64,000 bases of DNA. Source: an uncultured Bacilli bacterium (GTDB taxonomy: Bacteria; Bacillota_I; Bacilli_A; RF39; UBA660). Within the stretch, counting starts at the first letter, position 1; the number at the start of each line of letters is the position of its first letter. The stretch is from positions 1-64,000 of the forward strand of contig CAJUPN010000006.1 of NCBI GenBank assembly GCA_910588195.1. The letters are read 5' to 3'. The notes beneath the pieces are model-generated. The model had not been told where the DNA came from. It was given only the letters and a program-made list of their open reading frames with translations, and ran no database searches. This document shows positions 34,166 to 43,692 of this stretch, one piece after another. The position numbers and the translations under genes are program-made.

Positions 34166-36712
34166 ATGTTAGAATTGAAAAAAATATCTAAAGTTTATCA
34201 TACGGCTGGATTAACACAAAAAGCTTTAGATGATGTATCAATAATATTTAGAAAAAATGAATTTGTCTCTATTCTTGGACAATCAGGTAGTGGAAAAACT
34301 ACAATGCTAAATATAATTGGTGGACTTGATAATTATACAGATGGAGATTTAATAATTAATGGTATTTCTACAAAGAAATATAAAAATCGTGACTGGGATG
34401 TCTACCGAAATCATCGAGTTGGATTTGTATTCCAAAGTTACAATCTAATCCCTCATCAAACAGCATTACAAAATGTTGAATTAGCTCTTACTTTATCAGG
34501 TGTTGGAAAAGAAGAAAGAAGAAAAAGAAGTATAGCTGTTTTAAAAAAGGTTGGTCTTGAAAAGCAAATAAATAAAAAACCAAACCAAATGAGTGGTGGG
34601 CAAATGCAAAGAATAGCTATTGCTCGTGCACTAGTAAATGATCCTGATATTTTACTTGCAGATGAACCAACTGGAGCTCTAGATTCAGAAACAAGTATTC
34701 AAGTTATGAATTTACTTAAAGAAATTGCTAAAGATAAATTAGTAATAATGGTTACTCATAATCCTGAACTTGCCAACTTATATTCTACAAGAATTGTAAA
34801 ATTATTGGATGGAAAAATTGTTGATGATTCTAATCCGTTTGATGGAAAAGAAGAGCTAAAAGAGAATAAGAAAAAATCTAAAAAAAGTAAAATGGGCTTT
34901 TTAACTGCCTTATCATTATCGCTTAATAATTTAATGACTAAAAAAGGAAGAACCCTACTTACTGCTTTTGCAGGATCTATTGGTATAATTGGAATAGCTC
35001 TTATTCTTTCTTTATCAAATGGTATTCAAAATTATATTAGTAAGACAGAAAAAGAAACACTAGGTTCTTATCCATTAACTATTTCTAAAGAATCAGTTGA
35101 TATTTCTAGTATGCTTCTTTCCTTTATGGGAAATGGAAAAAAAGAGACTTATGATGATGATTTAATTCATTCTAAAAACATTATGGGTGATATGTTTTCT
35201 AGTATAACTGAAGATGTAAAAATCAATGATTTAGCGTCTTTTAAGAAATTCATCGAAAATGATAAAAAAGAAATAAACGATTATGTTACGGATATTGTTT
35301 ATGGATATAATATAAAACTAAATTTATATAAAAATGACCCAGATAAAATCGTTAGAGTAAATCCAACAACTGTACTAGATGCAATTGGTATGGGAACATC
35401 TAATATATCCAGTGCCTACTCAGGTATGATGGGATCATATGATGTATTTACAGAATTATTAGATAACCAAGATTTTAATGAAAGTCAATATGACTTAGTA
35501 GCAGGTAATTGGCCAAAAGAATATAATGAATTAGTAATTATTCTAAATAGTAATAATGAGATATCTGACTACACATTATATAGTTTAGGATTACTTGATC
35601 AAGATGATTTAAAGAAACAATTTAACAATATGATAAGTGGTGAAAAAGTTGAATTTGAAAATAAAACATTTAGTAAAGAAGAGTTACTAAAGTTAACTTA
35701 TAAATTAGTATTAAATACAGACTTTTATAAAAAAACTAATGGAGTTTGGATAGATAAAAGCAATGATGAAGAATACATGAAAAAAGTTTTAAAAAATTCT
35801 CTAGATTTAAAAGTTGTAGGTATTATTAAACCTAATGAAGAATCAGTTATAGATTCTGGCTATGGTCTTGTTGGATATACACATTCATTATGGGAAAAAA
35901 CGATAACTGAAATAAATAAATCAGATATTGCAAAAGAACAAATTAAAAATAAAGAAAAAAATATTTTTACAGGTAAAAAATTTAGTGAATCAGCTAAGTT
36001 TGATATGAAAAACTTATCTAAAGATCAACTAAAAGCAATTCAAAGTATGTCACAAGAGGAACTATCTGCTTACATAGAGACATTCTCTAATTATGCCTCG
36101 TCAACTTATGAACAAAATTTAAATCTATTAGGAATAGCAGATTTAGAAAATCCAGATTCAATAAATATATATCCTAAAGATTTTGATGCTAAAGAAAGTA
36201 TAACTGATATTATTGACGAATTTAATAAAGGAAAATCAGAAGATGATACTATTCAATATACAGATATGTTTGGTGTAATGATGTCATCTGTTTCTAGTAT
36301 TGTTAATGTAATATCAACAGTCTTAATTGCTTTTGTTGCAATAAGCTTATTTGTATCAAGTATCATGATTGCTATAATTACTTATATATCAGTAATTGAA
36401 AGAACAAAAGAGATTGGTATATTAAGAGCTATTGGTGCAAGTAAAAAAGATATATCTCGCGTGTTTAATGCTGAAACATTAATAGAGGGTGCTTGTGCAG
36501 GAATTATGGGAATTTTAGTAACTTGTTTAATTAATATTCCTGTCAATATTATAATAAAAGAAGCATTAAATATAACTGGAATTGCCTCTTTACCATATGC
36601 AGGAGCAATAATCTTAATTATAATAAGTATAATTTTAACATTAATAGCTGGTCTTATTCCATCAAGAATGGCAAGTAAGAAAGATCCAGTTGTTGCTTTA
36701 AGAAGTGAATAA
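34166..36712 (+). CDS. MacB-type ABC transporter, fused ATPase and FtsX-like permease
   Basis: The 848-residue protein begins with an ABC ATPase: Walker A GQSGSGKTT near residue 38, signature MSGGQMQRIAIARAL near 142, Walker B ILLADEPTGALD near 162. A membrane segment near 265-285 follows, then an extracellular domain of about 400 residues and three membrane segments near 712-840. The layout matches Firmicute MacB-like transporters, in which the permease carries the LRAIGASKKDI motif of FtsX proteins. These export or sense peptides and lipoproteins rather than import nutrients. It follows the DUF3267 protease gene and ends with a terminator. Confidence 0.92.
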   Translation: MLELKKISKVYHTAGLTQKALDDVSIIFRKNEFVSILGQSGSGKTTMLNIIGGLDNYTDGDLIINGISTKKYKNRDWDVYRNHRVGFVFQSYNLIPHQTALQNVELALTLSGVGKEERRKRSIAVLKKVGLEKQINKKPNQMSGGQMQRIAIARALVNDPDILLADEPTGALDSETSIQVMNLLKEIAKDKLVIMVTHNPELANLYSTRIVKLLDGKIVDDSNPFDGKEELKENKKKSKKSKMGFLTALSLSLNNLMTKKGRTLLTAFAGSIGIIGIALILSLSNGIQNYISKTEKETLGSYPLTISKESVDISSMLLSFMGNGKKETYDDDLIHSKNIMGDMFSSITEDVKINDLASFKKFIENDKKEINDYVTDIVYGYNIKLNLYKNDPDKIVRVNPTTVLDAIGMGTSNISSAYSGMMGSYDVFTELLDNQDFNESQYDLVAGNWPKEYNELVIILNSNNEISDYTLYSLGLLDQDDLKKQFNNMISGEKVEFENKTFSKEELLKLTYKLVLNTDFYKKTNGVWIDKSNDEEYMKKVLKNSLDLKVVGIIKPNEESVIDSGYGLVGYTHSLWEKTITEINKSDIAKEQIKNKEKNIFTGKKFSESAKFDMKNLSKDQLKAIQSMSQEELSAYIETFSNYASSTYEQNLNLLGIADLENPDSINIYPKDFDAKESITDIIDEFNKGKSEDDTIQYTDMFGVMMSSVSSIVNVISTVLIAFVAISLFVSSIMIAIITYISVIERTKEIGILRAIGASKKDISRVFNAETLIEGACAGIMGILVTCLINIPVNIIIKEALNITGIASLPYAGAIILIIISIILTLIAGLIPSRMASKKDPVVALRSE

Positions 36713-36736
36713 AATACGTAAAAAACGTATTTTTTC
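36713..36736 (+). terminator. Intrinsic terminator of the ABC transporter gene
   Basis: The stem AATACGT/ACGTATT with an all-A loop is followed by a T run, immediately after the stop. A further inverted repeat, TTTTACAT and ATGTAAAA (36762-36782), lies downstream. Confidence 0.7.
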
Positions 36737-36816
36737 TTTTTATATTAACGAATATTTTTGCTTTTACATCTAATATGTAAAAATAACGATTATTAGGTAA
36801 AAGATTATCTAGCACA

Positions 36817-36825
36817 TGTTATAAT
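36817..36825 (+). promoter_or_regulatory. Extended -10 promoter of the FtsK-like gene cluster
   Basis: TGT-TATAAT at 36817-36825 is followed by an AAGGAGGT ribosome binding site and the ATG at 36851. Confidence 0.6.
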
Positions 36826-36850
36826 AAAAGTGATTAAGGAGGTAATGTTA

Positions 36851-38572
36851 ATGTCTATAATTGTTGAATATGAAAAACTTTTAGATAAAGATGTTTTCTA
36901 TACTCGTGAAGAAGTAGAAAAACAATATGGTCAATCTATTAAGAAAAACATTGCTCTCTCTCTTGTAGTAAAAGATGAAAAAATATTTTTAGAATATAAA
37001 GAAAAAGATTTAATAGTTATAAATGAAAGTGAAAATAAAAGAGTAAGTAAAAAATTAATACATGACTTATTGAACGACGAAGGCATGTATAAATACCTTC
37101 TCTTAAATTTAAATAACGATTTAGGAGTTGCGGCAAGAATAGACTTCATTATTGATCAAGAAAGCATTGTCTCTATAAAAATAACTCGAAAGGAGTTTAT
37201 AAATGCTTTAAACCAAATTAATGACGAATTATCAAGAAAAGAACAAATGCGATCTGCAATTATTAAAAGTTCTTGGAGACAATTCTCTTGTGAACAAAGA
37301 TACAGAAATGCTACGTATAATCTTTTTATTGATAATACCTCATTAGAAATACCAGTAAATACTTTAATTAGGATTTTTACATTATCTGATGAAAATTTTA
37401 AATCATTTTTAGCTGGAAATATTAGCTTTGGTTATGCTAAAGAAATTCTTGCTTATGCCTTAGTTGATTTTATTGAAAGAGAAAGAATATTAATAAAATA
37501 TGATTTCCCCGATAATCTTATTGAAAGATATGAAAATATTAAAAACTTTTCTTTAATCGATTTTGAATCATTAAATAAAAATTTAAACAAAAATGATTTG
37601 GATGAAAATGGAGAAAGTATTATTGGAAAAATAACAATTTCTGATGAATTAAGAGAATATTTAAATCATGATTTAAATCCGCGATATTCAAATTTAGAAA
37701 AAGCTATATATTTCTATATTAAATTATGTGAAATATTCTCGTTAGACTCTAATTATTATTTAGCTATGAGTCAAGAAATTTTAGAGATTAACCAAAATAT
37801 TGAAAATATCAAGAGTAAAAATTTAAGTAATAATGACATTTCATTGTATGCTTTTTTAACAATTTTTGCATCTTTAATAAGTGAACTTAATATTGATTTT
37901 ACATTAGCTCAAAGTTTGATGAATGGAGAAGATTTAGGCAAGGCCAAATTAACATTCCGCTATGGCGAATATCTTGTAGCGATAAACTCTCTAGTAACTC
38001 CAGAAAAAAGTGATTTTATCAACGTTAAAGTGAATGATAAAATTATAAATTTAATATCGATTAACAACAATAATATAACTAATAAAAAATTTGCTGAGTT
38101 AAGAAACAAAGTTTATGAAGATATCAAAAGGAAAAGAGAAAACAGAAAATCTTTTCAAGAATCACTTGCTAGTTACCGAGATACTTTTAAATATTCTAAA
38201 ATAGACATTCAAGATAAACTTTATATTCTACTTAAAGAAATAACAAGAACTAATCTAAAAGGGCTAGACATGGTCGGTTATGAAAAGAAACTATTTAGAG
38301 CTCTTTTTGCCAATAACTCAAATGTTGCTATTAACATTTTAGCAAAGAAAAATGGAGAAGAAGAATACTTAACGCCAGTAACTGTTGTTTCTATTCGTGA
38401 TATAGACTATCATTATCTAGTAGTAGATGAAACTAATCAAGATATCTTAAGAAGCGTAAGTTTAGATGAATTAATATCACTTTTAAGTAACAATTGCTAT
38501 TATTATATTGATAATAAGGAAAATTCAATCCCTGGAGTTAGTAGATATGTAGGTGATAAAATTGTTAGATAA
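36851..38572 (+). CDS. Large protein of unknown function, possible inactive transglutaminase-like core
   Basis: The 573-residue protein is soluble and acidic, with a helical first half and, near residues 285-420, a region recalling transglutaminase-like proteins of gut Firmicutes (LEKAIYFYIKLCEIF, then ISLYAFLTIFASLI, GKAKLTFRYGEYLVAINS). At the places where I would expect Cys, His and Asp, the sequence has Leu, Lys and Asn, so any such domain would be inactive. That comparison is from memory and weak. It is the first gene of a seven-gene same-strand cluster with an FtsK-like ATPase. The ATG at 36851 follows AAGGAGGT at correct spacing. Confidence 0.6.
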   Translation: MSIIVEYEKLLDKDVFYTREEVEKQYGQSIKKNIALSLVVKDEKIFLEYKEKDLIVINESENKRVSKKLIHDLLNDEGMYKYLLLNLNNDLGVAARIDFIIDQESIVSIKITRKEFINALNQINDELSRKEQMRSAIIKSSWRQFSCEQRYRNATYNLFIDNTSLEIPVNTLIRIFTLSDENFKSFLAGNISFGYAKEILAYALVDFIERERILIKYDFPDNLIERYENIKNFSLIDFESLNKNLNKNDLDENGESIIGKITISDELREYLNHDLNPRYSNLEKAIYFYIKLCEIFSLDSNYYLAMSQEILEINQNIENIKSKNLSNNDISLYAFLTIFASLISELNIDFTLAQSLMNGEDLGKAKLTFRYGEYLVAINSLVTPEKSDFINVKVNDKIINLISINNNNITNKKFAELRNKVYEDIKRKRENRKSFQESLASYRDTFKYSKIDIQDKLYILLKEITRTNLKGLDMVGYEKKLFRALFANNSNVAINILAKKNGEEEYLTPVTVVSIRDIDYHYLVVDETNQDILRSVSLDELISLLSNNCYYYIDNKENSIPGVSRYVGDKIVR

Positions 38573-38771
38573 ATTAAGAAAACAAGCAGATATACTTGCT
38601 AAAATAGATCCGAAAAAATATACATTAATTCAAAAAATTTTAAAAAATGATAATTGCTTTTTTGAAATATCAATAGAAGAATCTTATGCAATTTTAAGAG
38701 ATTTAAAAGTGAAAGAAGAAGATTTGAAATTAGTATATATGAGATTGATTAGTAAGGAAAATTACCATTAA
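38562..38771 (+). CDS. Small protein of unknown function in the FtsK-like cluster
   Basis: About 69 residues, charged and helical, with no known motif. The only starts available are GTG at 38553, within the AGGTG site, and TTG at 38562, six bases after it, so TTG is preferred. The gene overlaps the end of the previous one by 11 bases, and the next gene follows after 15 bases, both signs of an operon. Confidence 0.55.
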   Translation: MLDKLRKQADILAKIDPKKYTLIQKILKNDNCFFEISIEESYAILRDLKVKEEDLKLVYMRLISKENYH

Positions 38772-38786
38772 ATAGGGAGGTTTAAA

Positions 38787-39152
38787 ATGGATTATCCAAA
38801 TATTATAAGAGATACATTAGATTTTACAAGTGATACAGAAGTATGCAATATTGGTTACAATGAAGGAACACTTGAGGATGGAAGACCATATCGTGTTGAG
38901 GTGTGGTCTTCATATGGCATAACAAATGCAACCATTTTTATATCGATATTAGATTTAGAAAATACATCAGAAAAAGCAATAAAAAAGATGCTAATCGATA
39001 ATAAAATAATTGAACTTGAAAAAGATGAAATATTAATTACAGAAGTTGAGGATACTGAAGAAAATATATTCCTTTCAATAAATGTTCCATTAGAAGGGAA
39101 AGATACTATAATAAATAAGTTATTAATTAAGATTAAGGACTTTGATATCTAG
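38787..39152 (+). CDS. Protein of unknown function in the FtsK-like cluster
   Basis: The 121-residue protein is acidic and beta-rich, with TEVCNIGYNEGTLEDGRPYRVEVW in the N-terminal third and IFLSINVPLEGKD near the end. No family is recognised and no membrane or signal sequence is present. It has a GGGAGG ribosome binding site and is followed eight bases later by the FtsK-like ATPase gene, so the two are very likely partners. Confidence 0.6.
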   Translation: MDYPNIIRDTLDFTSDTEVCNIGYNEGTLEDGRPYRVEVWSSYGITNATIFISILDLENTSEKAIKKMLIDNKIIELEKDEILITEVEDTEENIFLSINVPLEGKDTIINKLLIKIKDFDI

Positions 39153-39160
39153 GAGGAACT

Positions 39161-39919
39161 ATGGAATTTAGAGAAATATTAAAATTAAAAAGAGAAAAAG
39201 GACAACTTATATTAGGAGAATCTGCTGGTGGTGAAAAACTTTTAATAAATATAAAAGAAACTCCGTCAATAATTATTACAGGAGAAACAGGATCAGGAAA
39301 ATCGATATTATTAGATCAAATCCTTCTAGAGTTAATAAGCGATTATACATCTTTAGAGATGGAACTGGCATTAATTGATACTTCTGGTGTAGAACTAAAT
39401 TACTATTGTGACACTAATTATTTAAAATATAAAGCTATAAATGATATAGATAAATCTGTAGTAACTTTATCTCGTATATTAGAAGAAATAGAAAAAAGAA
39501 AAAAATTAATTAAAGAACAAGGATTTACAACCATTGATGAGTACAATGCTGTTCATGAAGATATAATACCATTACTAGTAGTTGCAATTGATGATGATAA
39601 ATTTTTACTTCGTGAAGAAGATACTGAAAAAATGTTATCGGGAATTATTAGTCAATTAGCTGGCTTAAATATTATATTCTTGCTTGTAACAAGTGATGTT
39701 CATAACAAATTTTTTGAAACTGACAAAAATGTATTTGCTTCATTACTTATATCTTTTGATTATACAAACTCAGAAGAAAGTGAAAAGAATAATATTGATG
39801 GCTCAAACAATCTAGAAATAGGTGCATTTCTAGCTCAAATAAATGGGGAAACAGCAAAATATCATAATTTTGATTTTGAAGATAATATCATTAAAGAAGT
39901 CTTACATCAATATGAATAA
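39161..39919 (+). CDS. Minimal FtsK/SpoIIIE-type ATPase
   Basis: The 252-residue protein aligns by eye with the motor core of FtsK: IITGETGSGKSILLDQIL (Walker A near residues 41-49), LALIDTSGVELNYY, LEEIEKRKKLIKEQGFTTIDEYN, IPLLVVAIDDD (Walker B near residues 143-150, Asp where FtsK has Glu) and LAGLNIIFLLVTSD. It lacks the N-terminal membrane part, linker and C-terminal gamma domain, so it cannot be the cell-division FtsK. Single-domain versions of EssC-type modules also look like this. It may pump a substrate or act as a remodelling ATPase. The catalytic base may be altered, so activity is uncertain. Confidence 0.75.
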   Translation: MEFREILKLKREKGQLILGESAGGEKLLINIKETPSIIITGETGSGKSILLDQILLELISDYTSLEMELALIDTSGVELNYYCDTNYLKYKAINDIDKSVVTLSRILEEIEKRKKLIKEQGFTTIDEYNAVHEDIIPLLVVAIDDDKFLLREEDTEKMLSGIISQLAGLNIIFLLVTSDVHNKFFETDKNVFASLLISFDYTNSEESEKNNIDGSNNLEIGAFLAQINGETAKYHNFDFEDNIIKEVLHQYE

Positions 39920-40328
39920 TATAGATTATTTAAGTGAAAACAGTTTTTTACAACCATATTACAGACAATTCATAAAATTATTAAAAAACAATAAAGTATT
40001 ATTGTTTGAAAATGTTAAAACTAATGCGAGTGAATATCTTCAAAAGAATCATCTTCAAATAGTTAATAATAAAACAGAAAAAAAAGTCAATGGAATTATT
40101 TTAAATAATTATCTTTCAAAATTTAAGGGAAAAAAGCTTTTAGACTTTATTAATGAATTAAGCAAAATGCTTAATGAAGAAGGAATAATTTTGCTTATTA
40201 ACAATAAATTAGATATAGACGAAACAACAATTAATTTTTTATTTAAAGAAAAATTTGAGGAACTTGAAGAATTAATTGGTGATGAAAAATGGAATTTCAT
40301 TTTATATAAAAAAAGGACTACTAAATAG
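39912..40328 (+). CDS. Protein of unknown function overlapping the FtsK-like ATPase
   Basis: The 138-residue protein overlaps the ATPase gene by 8 bases and has only a weak ribosome binding site, so it is probably translationally coupled. The stretch NGIILNNYLSKFKGKKLLDFINELSKML followed by EEGIILLINN recalls the C-terminal half of a class I methyltransferase fold, but the SAM-binding glycine loop is missing. The product may be a degenerate or structural version. A terminator follows. Confidence 0.55.
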   Translation: MNNIDYLSENSFLQPYYRQFIKLLKNNKVLLFENVKTNASEYLQKNHLQIVNNKTEKKVNGIILNNYLSKFKGKKLLDFINELSKMLNEEGIILLINNKLDIDETTINFLFKEKFEELEELIGDEKWNFILYKKRTTK

Positions 40329-40339
40329 TCTTTTTTTTT
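40308..40339 (+). terminator. Terminator within the FtsK-like cluster
   Basis: AAAAGGACTA and TAGTCTTTT pair with one bulge and are followed by a long T run. An extended -10 (TGTTATAAT, 40339-40347) starts at the end of that run and serves the next gene. Confidence 0.65.
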
Positions 40340-40375
40340 GTTATAATTAGATGTGTAAAGTAAAGGAGGATATGA

Positions 40376-41998
40376 ATGGAAAAGCTTGACATTATAAAAG
40401 AAACACAATCAATACTACCAAATTCATTTAAGATGGCAACGATCATATCTAATGGGACACGTCTTCCTTTATTTAAATACATGGAAACAGACTTTTTATC
40501 TTATGTAAAACCTGGTGCTACAGCAACCATCTTGGCAAATTTTTTTAATGTTCAAACAGCGGATAAAACTTCTGTAATAGGTAAAAGAATAACTTTAAAC
40601 GACATAAGAATGATCAAATTAAAAGAATTTTTTGAAAATAATAAATTTATTAAAGAAGTGATTCAAACCGGTCCTAAAGAAGAAGAGTTTATTGATGTAA
40701 GAACATATTTGACAGAATATGTCTTAGAACATATGGACGATACAGGATTGCTAATGTATGTTGGAAGGACAATAACAATTGAAGAATTATTTTTAAAACT
40801 ATTAAACAATGAATATCATGCTCCAACACTTGAAGATAAAGCAGAGTTATGTTTTAATATGGCAAGTTACCTTGAAACTGAAATTCTTGAATCTATTGTT
40901 GATGGAATGGATATATCTGTTGCTGATTATATAACCAAAGTATTACCTACTAAAATGGATACAATAAGTACTGTATCTATTAATGGTAAATCAGAAGAAA
41001 TATCTGAGTTTATTCAAAAAATAGCAAATCATCAAAGAAAACTTATAGAAGATAATAAAGAAAAAGCGATTAAAGAAAAAGAGAATAAATACAATAAAAC
41101 TGGCGATAATCCTGGATTAGTAAGTGAAATACAAGTTAGATTAACTGAAGACAGAGGTTTAGAAATTACAGCGGAAATACCAATAGTTACATCAAGTTTA
41201 TTAAGTGAATCTGAAGAAGAATCATTACTTGCTAATTACACTAAAAGAGAATCAGTAACAAAAGAGGACTACTATATATGTCTTATTAATAAATTAAAAG
41301 AAACAATTGGAGAAACTAATAATTCACATGATTTAAATACAAAAATGAACTTTTTCGACCAAATTCTTGAAGAATTAGGAAAAGAAAATAACAGTGAAGA
41401 ATTATCTAAAAAAATAGAACCATATATCGAATCTTTAAAAAAATTAATTGCTGACAAACAAAAAAATTTAATTAAAGTAAGTAGTAATTCAGACGAATAT
41501 ATAGATGTTTTATTTAGTGAAATAAATTTAATGAATGATGAGATGAGCAATTTTACTACACTTGATGAGTATAGCCTTCTTTATGGTAAAGCTTTAGAGA
41601 GATATGAAGATACTTTAAAAAAAGGAATAAAAGATATTCAGCTAAAAAGTGAATTTCACCTTCTTTTTAAAAGGATTAATGAAAAACGTTTGAATCTTGA
41701 ATTGACAATGGGTTATCAATCCTCAGAAGTTGAGCGAGTAAAGATTATGCTTAACGAATTAATTATGAATATTCAAGCCGACGTTCTAAGAATTGAGCAT
41801 GATAGTAATAATCTAGGAAATTTAACTGGAACATCAATTAGACTAGAATCTGAAATTGAAAGAGCTAAAAATCAAGTTGAAGAGGCATACCTTAGCAAAT
41901 TGCTTACTGAAACAGATAGAGAATATTACTTTAATAGATTAAAAAGCTATTCTATAGCATTGGATAGCGAAAAAAAAATAGGGTTTGGAACAAGGTGA
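40376..41998 (+). CDS. Large coiled-coil protein of unknown function
   Basis: The 540-residue protein has a mixed N-terminal region (about 1-210), then a Lys/Glu-rich helical region with likely coiled coils (210-540) and a short central strand-rich part (IQVRLTEDRGLEITAEIPIV near 250-270). No membrane segment, signal or known motif is present. It has AAAGGAGG ahead of the ATG and ends in TGA, next to the ribosome binding site of the following gene. It was probably formed with the FtsK-like cluster but has its own promoter. Confidence 0.6.
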   Translation: MEKLDIIKETQSILPNSFKMATIISNGTRLPLFKYMETDFLSYVKPGATATILANFFNVQTADKTSVIGKRITLNDIRMIKLKEFFENNKFIKEVIQTGPKEEEFIDVRTYLTEYVLEHMDDTGLLMYVGRTITIEELFLKLLNNEYHAPTLEDKAELCFNMASYLETEILESIVDGMDISVADYITKVLPTKMDTISTVSINGKSEEISEFIQKIANHQRKLIEDNKEKAIKEKENKYNKTGDNPGLVSEIQVRLTEDRGLEITAEIPIVTSSLLSESEEESLLANYTKRESVTKEDYYICLINKLKETIGETNNSHDLNTKMNFFDQILEELGKENNSEELSKKIEPYIESLKKLIADKQKNLIKVSSNSDEYIDVLFSEINLMNDEMSNFTTLDEYSLLYGKALERYEDTLKKGIKDIQLKSEFHLLFKRINEKRLNLELTMGYQSSEVERVKIMLNELIMNIQADVLRIEHDSNNLGNLTGTSIRLESEIERAKNQVEEAYLSKLLTETDREYYFNRLKSYSIALDSEKKIGFGTR

Positions 41999-42002
41999 TA
42001 AG

Positions 42003-42413
42003 ATGACTGATGAATATAGTGAACTATATAATATGTTGTCAACAGATCGTGACGACGTAAGAAAAATAAAAGAAGCATATCAACAAGATATAAGTTTACT
42101 TCTTGGAAAAATTAGAAGCTACCACATTAATAACGTCGATATATCAAATGATTATGATTTAGAAGATGATTTTGAAAAATTCAAAGTTGACGATACATAC
42201 CTACGTTACAAAATTAATAATGATTCTATTGAATATAAAATTTCTATATTACAAGGTTATTTAAGTGACTTATTTGTTGAAAAAAAATTTAATAATTATA
42301 GAAGAGAAAAAGAAGAAAAAATGACCAAAAATGAGTACTTAGAATATACTCATAATCCAAGTGTAAAAAGTGATAAAATATCTCAATGGTATCAAGAATT
42401 TATGCAAAAATAA
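42003..42413 (+). CDS. Helical protein of unknown function, last of the cluster
   Basis: The 136-residue protein is acidic and helical with no recognised motif. The ATG at 42003 has an AAGGTG ribosome binding site that overlaps the stop of the previous gene, so the two are translated together. It ends inside the bidirectional terminator at 42412. Confidence 0.6.
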   Translation: MTDEYSELYNMLSTDRDDVRKIKEAYQQDISLLLGKIRSYHINNVDISNDYDLEDDFEKFKVDDTYLRYKINNDSIEYKISILQGYLSDLFVEKKFNNYRREKEEKMTKNEYLEYTHNPSVKSDKISQWYQEFMQK

Positions 42414-42444
42414 AACTAGTTTAAATCTAAACTAGTTTTATTTT
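42412..42444. terminator. Bidirectional terminator shared by convergent genes
   Basis: The perfect 12-bp stem AAAACTAGTTTA/TAAACTAGTTTT with a 4-base loop has T tracts on both outgoing strands. It includes the stop codons of both flanking genes. Confidence 0.8.
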
Positions 42445-43618
42445 TATATAAAATATCTATATCAACGTTTCCGTTAATTCCCTCAACTCTACCAACATTA
42501 CTCATTTGCCATAAAAAGTAATCGCCTTCATAATTTGTTTCATTGGTATAATGAGCTAACCAAACAGGATATTTATGTTTATTTTGCCAAATGTTTTCTA
42601 AATAGAATTTACTACTATATAACATTGTTTCATAGCCAGAAGAATTTATTACTCTTGCAAATTCATTAAAAGTTTCTTCTAAATCGTGAATGCTAATTCC
42701 ATACTTTCTAAACTTACTCCAATTTTCCCAGTCAAAGGCTATTGGAAAATCAAGTGGCATATTGTCAAGTGCATCAATTGTCCATTCCGCATGTTCTCTT
42801 GCTTTCTCTTTTGAAGTAGCAGCAGAGTAAACGTATATTCCAACTTTTAAACCAGCATTTCTTGCTCCCTCAATATTTTGTTTAAAGTAAGTATCCATTG
42901 AAATATCTTTATCTATGTCTGAATTAATTCCCATACGCATTATGACAAATTCAACACCCGCATTTTTAACCTTATCAAAATCTATATTTTCTTGCCATCT
43001 AGAAACATCTATTCCAATCATAGTATTATCATTTTTCTTACTTTCAATAACATTTGCCAAAGGCAATGTAGTTGTATTTTTATTATTAGAGTTAGATGAA
43101 GATATAGCATCAACTACATTTATATTTAAATTTTTTCTTTTTTCATTGCCAGATGTATCCTTAATTACATACTCTACTTTATAATTACCAACAGTAGTTA
43201 AATCAAATTCACCACTTATTTCACAACTTGGATTTCTATCATAATTATCTCCAAATACAATTTCATCACAAGGATAATAATCATCATTTACTTTAATAGT
43301 TCTAGAAGTTGGAGCACTTATATAAACTGGAGCATGTGTATCAACAACTGTATAATCGATTTGTTTTTTATACTTTTTTCCTTCAAATTCAAATTCAAAA
43401 TTTAAATTATGTGTACCTACCTTATCAGTATCAAGTAATTTGTTTTCTGTAGTAACTTTAACATTCGTATCGCCAATCAAATCATAAAAATGGGCATCAC
43501 TAAAAACCTCTATAGATTCACTCTTGATTTCTAATTTAACTTCATCAGGAATAACTATTTCTTTTTCTTTGCAACCAGCTAAGAAAAAAAACATTAAAAA
43601 TATAATTATAAATTTCAT
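42416..43618 (-). CDS. GH25 lysozyme-like lipoprotein with Ig-like domains
   Basis: The protein of about 400 residues has a lipoprotein signal with lipobox LAGC (Cys near residue 16), two Ig-like units (about residues 25-165, second with YEVEYVIKDTSG-like SGN ending), a Ser/Asn linker, and a C-terminal GH25 domain. The latter shows GIDVSRWQENIDFDKVK near 205, EFVIMRMG, and PIAFDWEN near 295, which holds the catalytic acidic residues. GH25 enzymes cut the glycan backbone of peptidoglycan. The lipid anchor places it on the outer membrane face. The ATG at 43618 is chosen because it gives a standard signal peptide. Confidence 0.9.
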   Translation of the reverse strand: MKFIIIFLMFFFLAGCKEKEIVIPDEVKLEIKSESIEVFSDAHFYDLIGDTNVKVTTENKLLDTDKVGTHNLNFEFEFEGKKYKKQIDYTVVDTHAPVYISAPTSRTIKVNDDYYPCDEIVFGDNYDRNPSCEISGEFDLTTVGNYKVEYVIKDTSGNEKRKNLNINVVDAISSSNSNNKNTTTLPLANVIESKKNDNTMIGIDVSRWQENIDFDKVKNAGVEFVIMRMGINSDIDKDISMDTYFKQNIEGARNAGLKVGIYVYSAATSKEKAREHAEWTIDALDNMPLDFPIAFDWENWSKFRKYGISIHDLEETFNEFARVINSSGYETMLYSSKFYLENIWQNKHKYPVWLAHYTNETNYEGDYFLWQMSNVGRVEGINGNVDIDILYKNKTSLDLN

Positions 43619-43692
43619 AAACATCACTACTACAATTATATAATAAAATATTAAATTATGATATAATAATTTGGAATTAAGGAGTATAAATC

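Noticed and set aside
36762..36782. Inverted repeat TTTTACAT...ATGTAAAA between the ABC transporter and the FtsK-like cluster
   Set aside because: It could be an operator, but there is no T run, no regulator nearby and no second copy to support a binding site.
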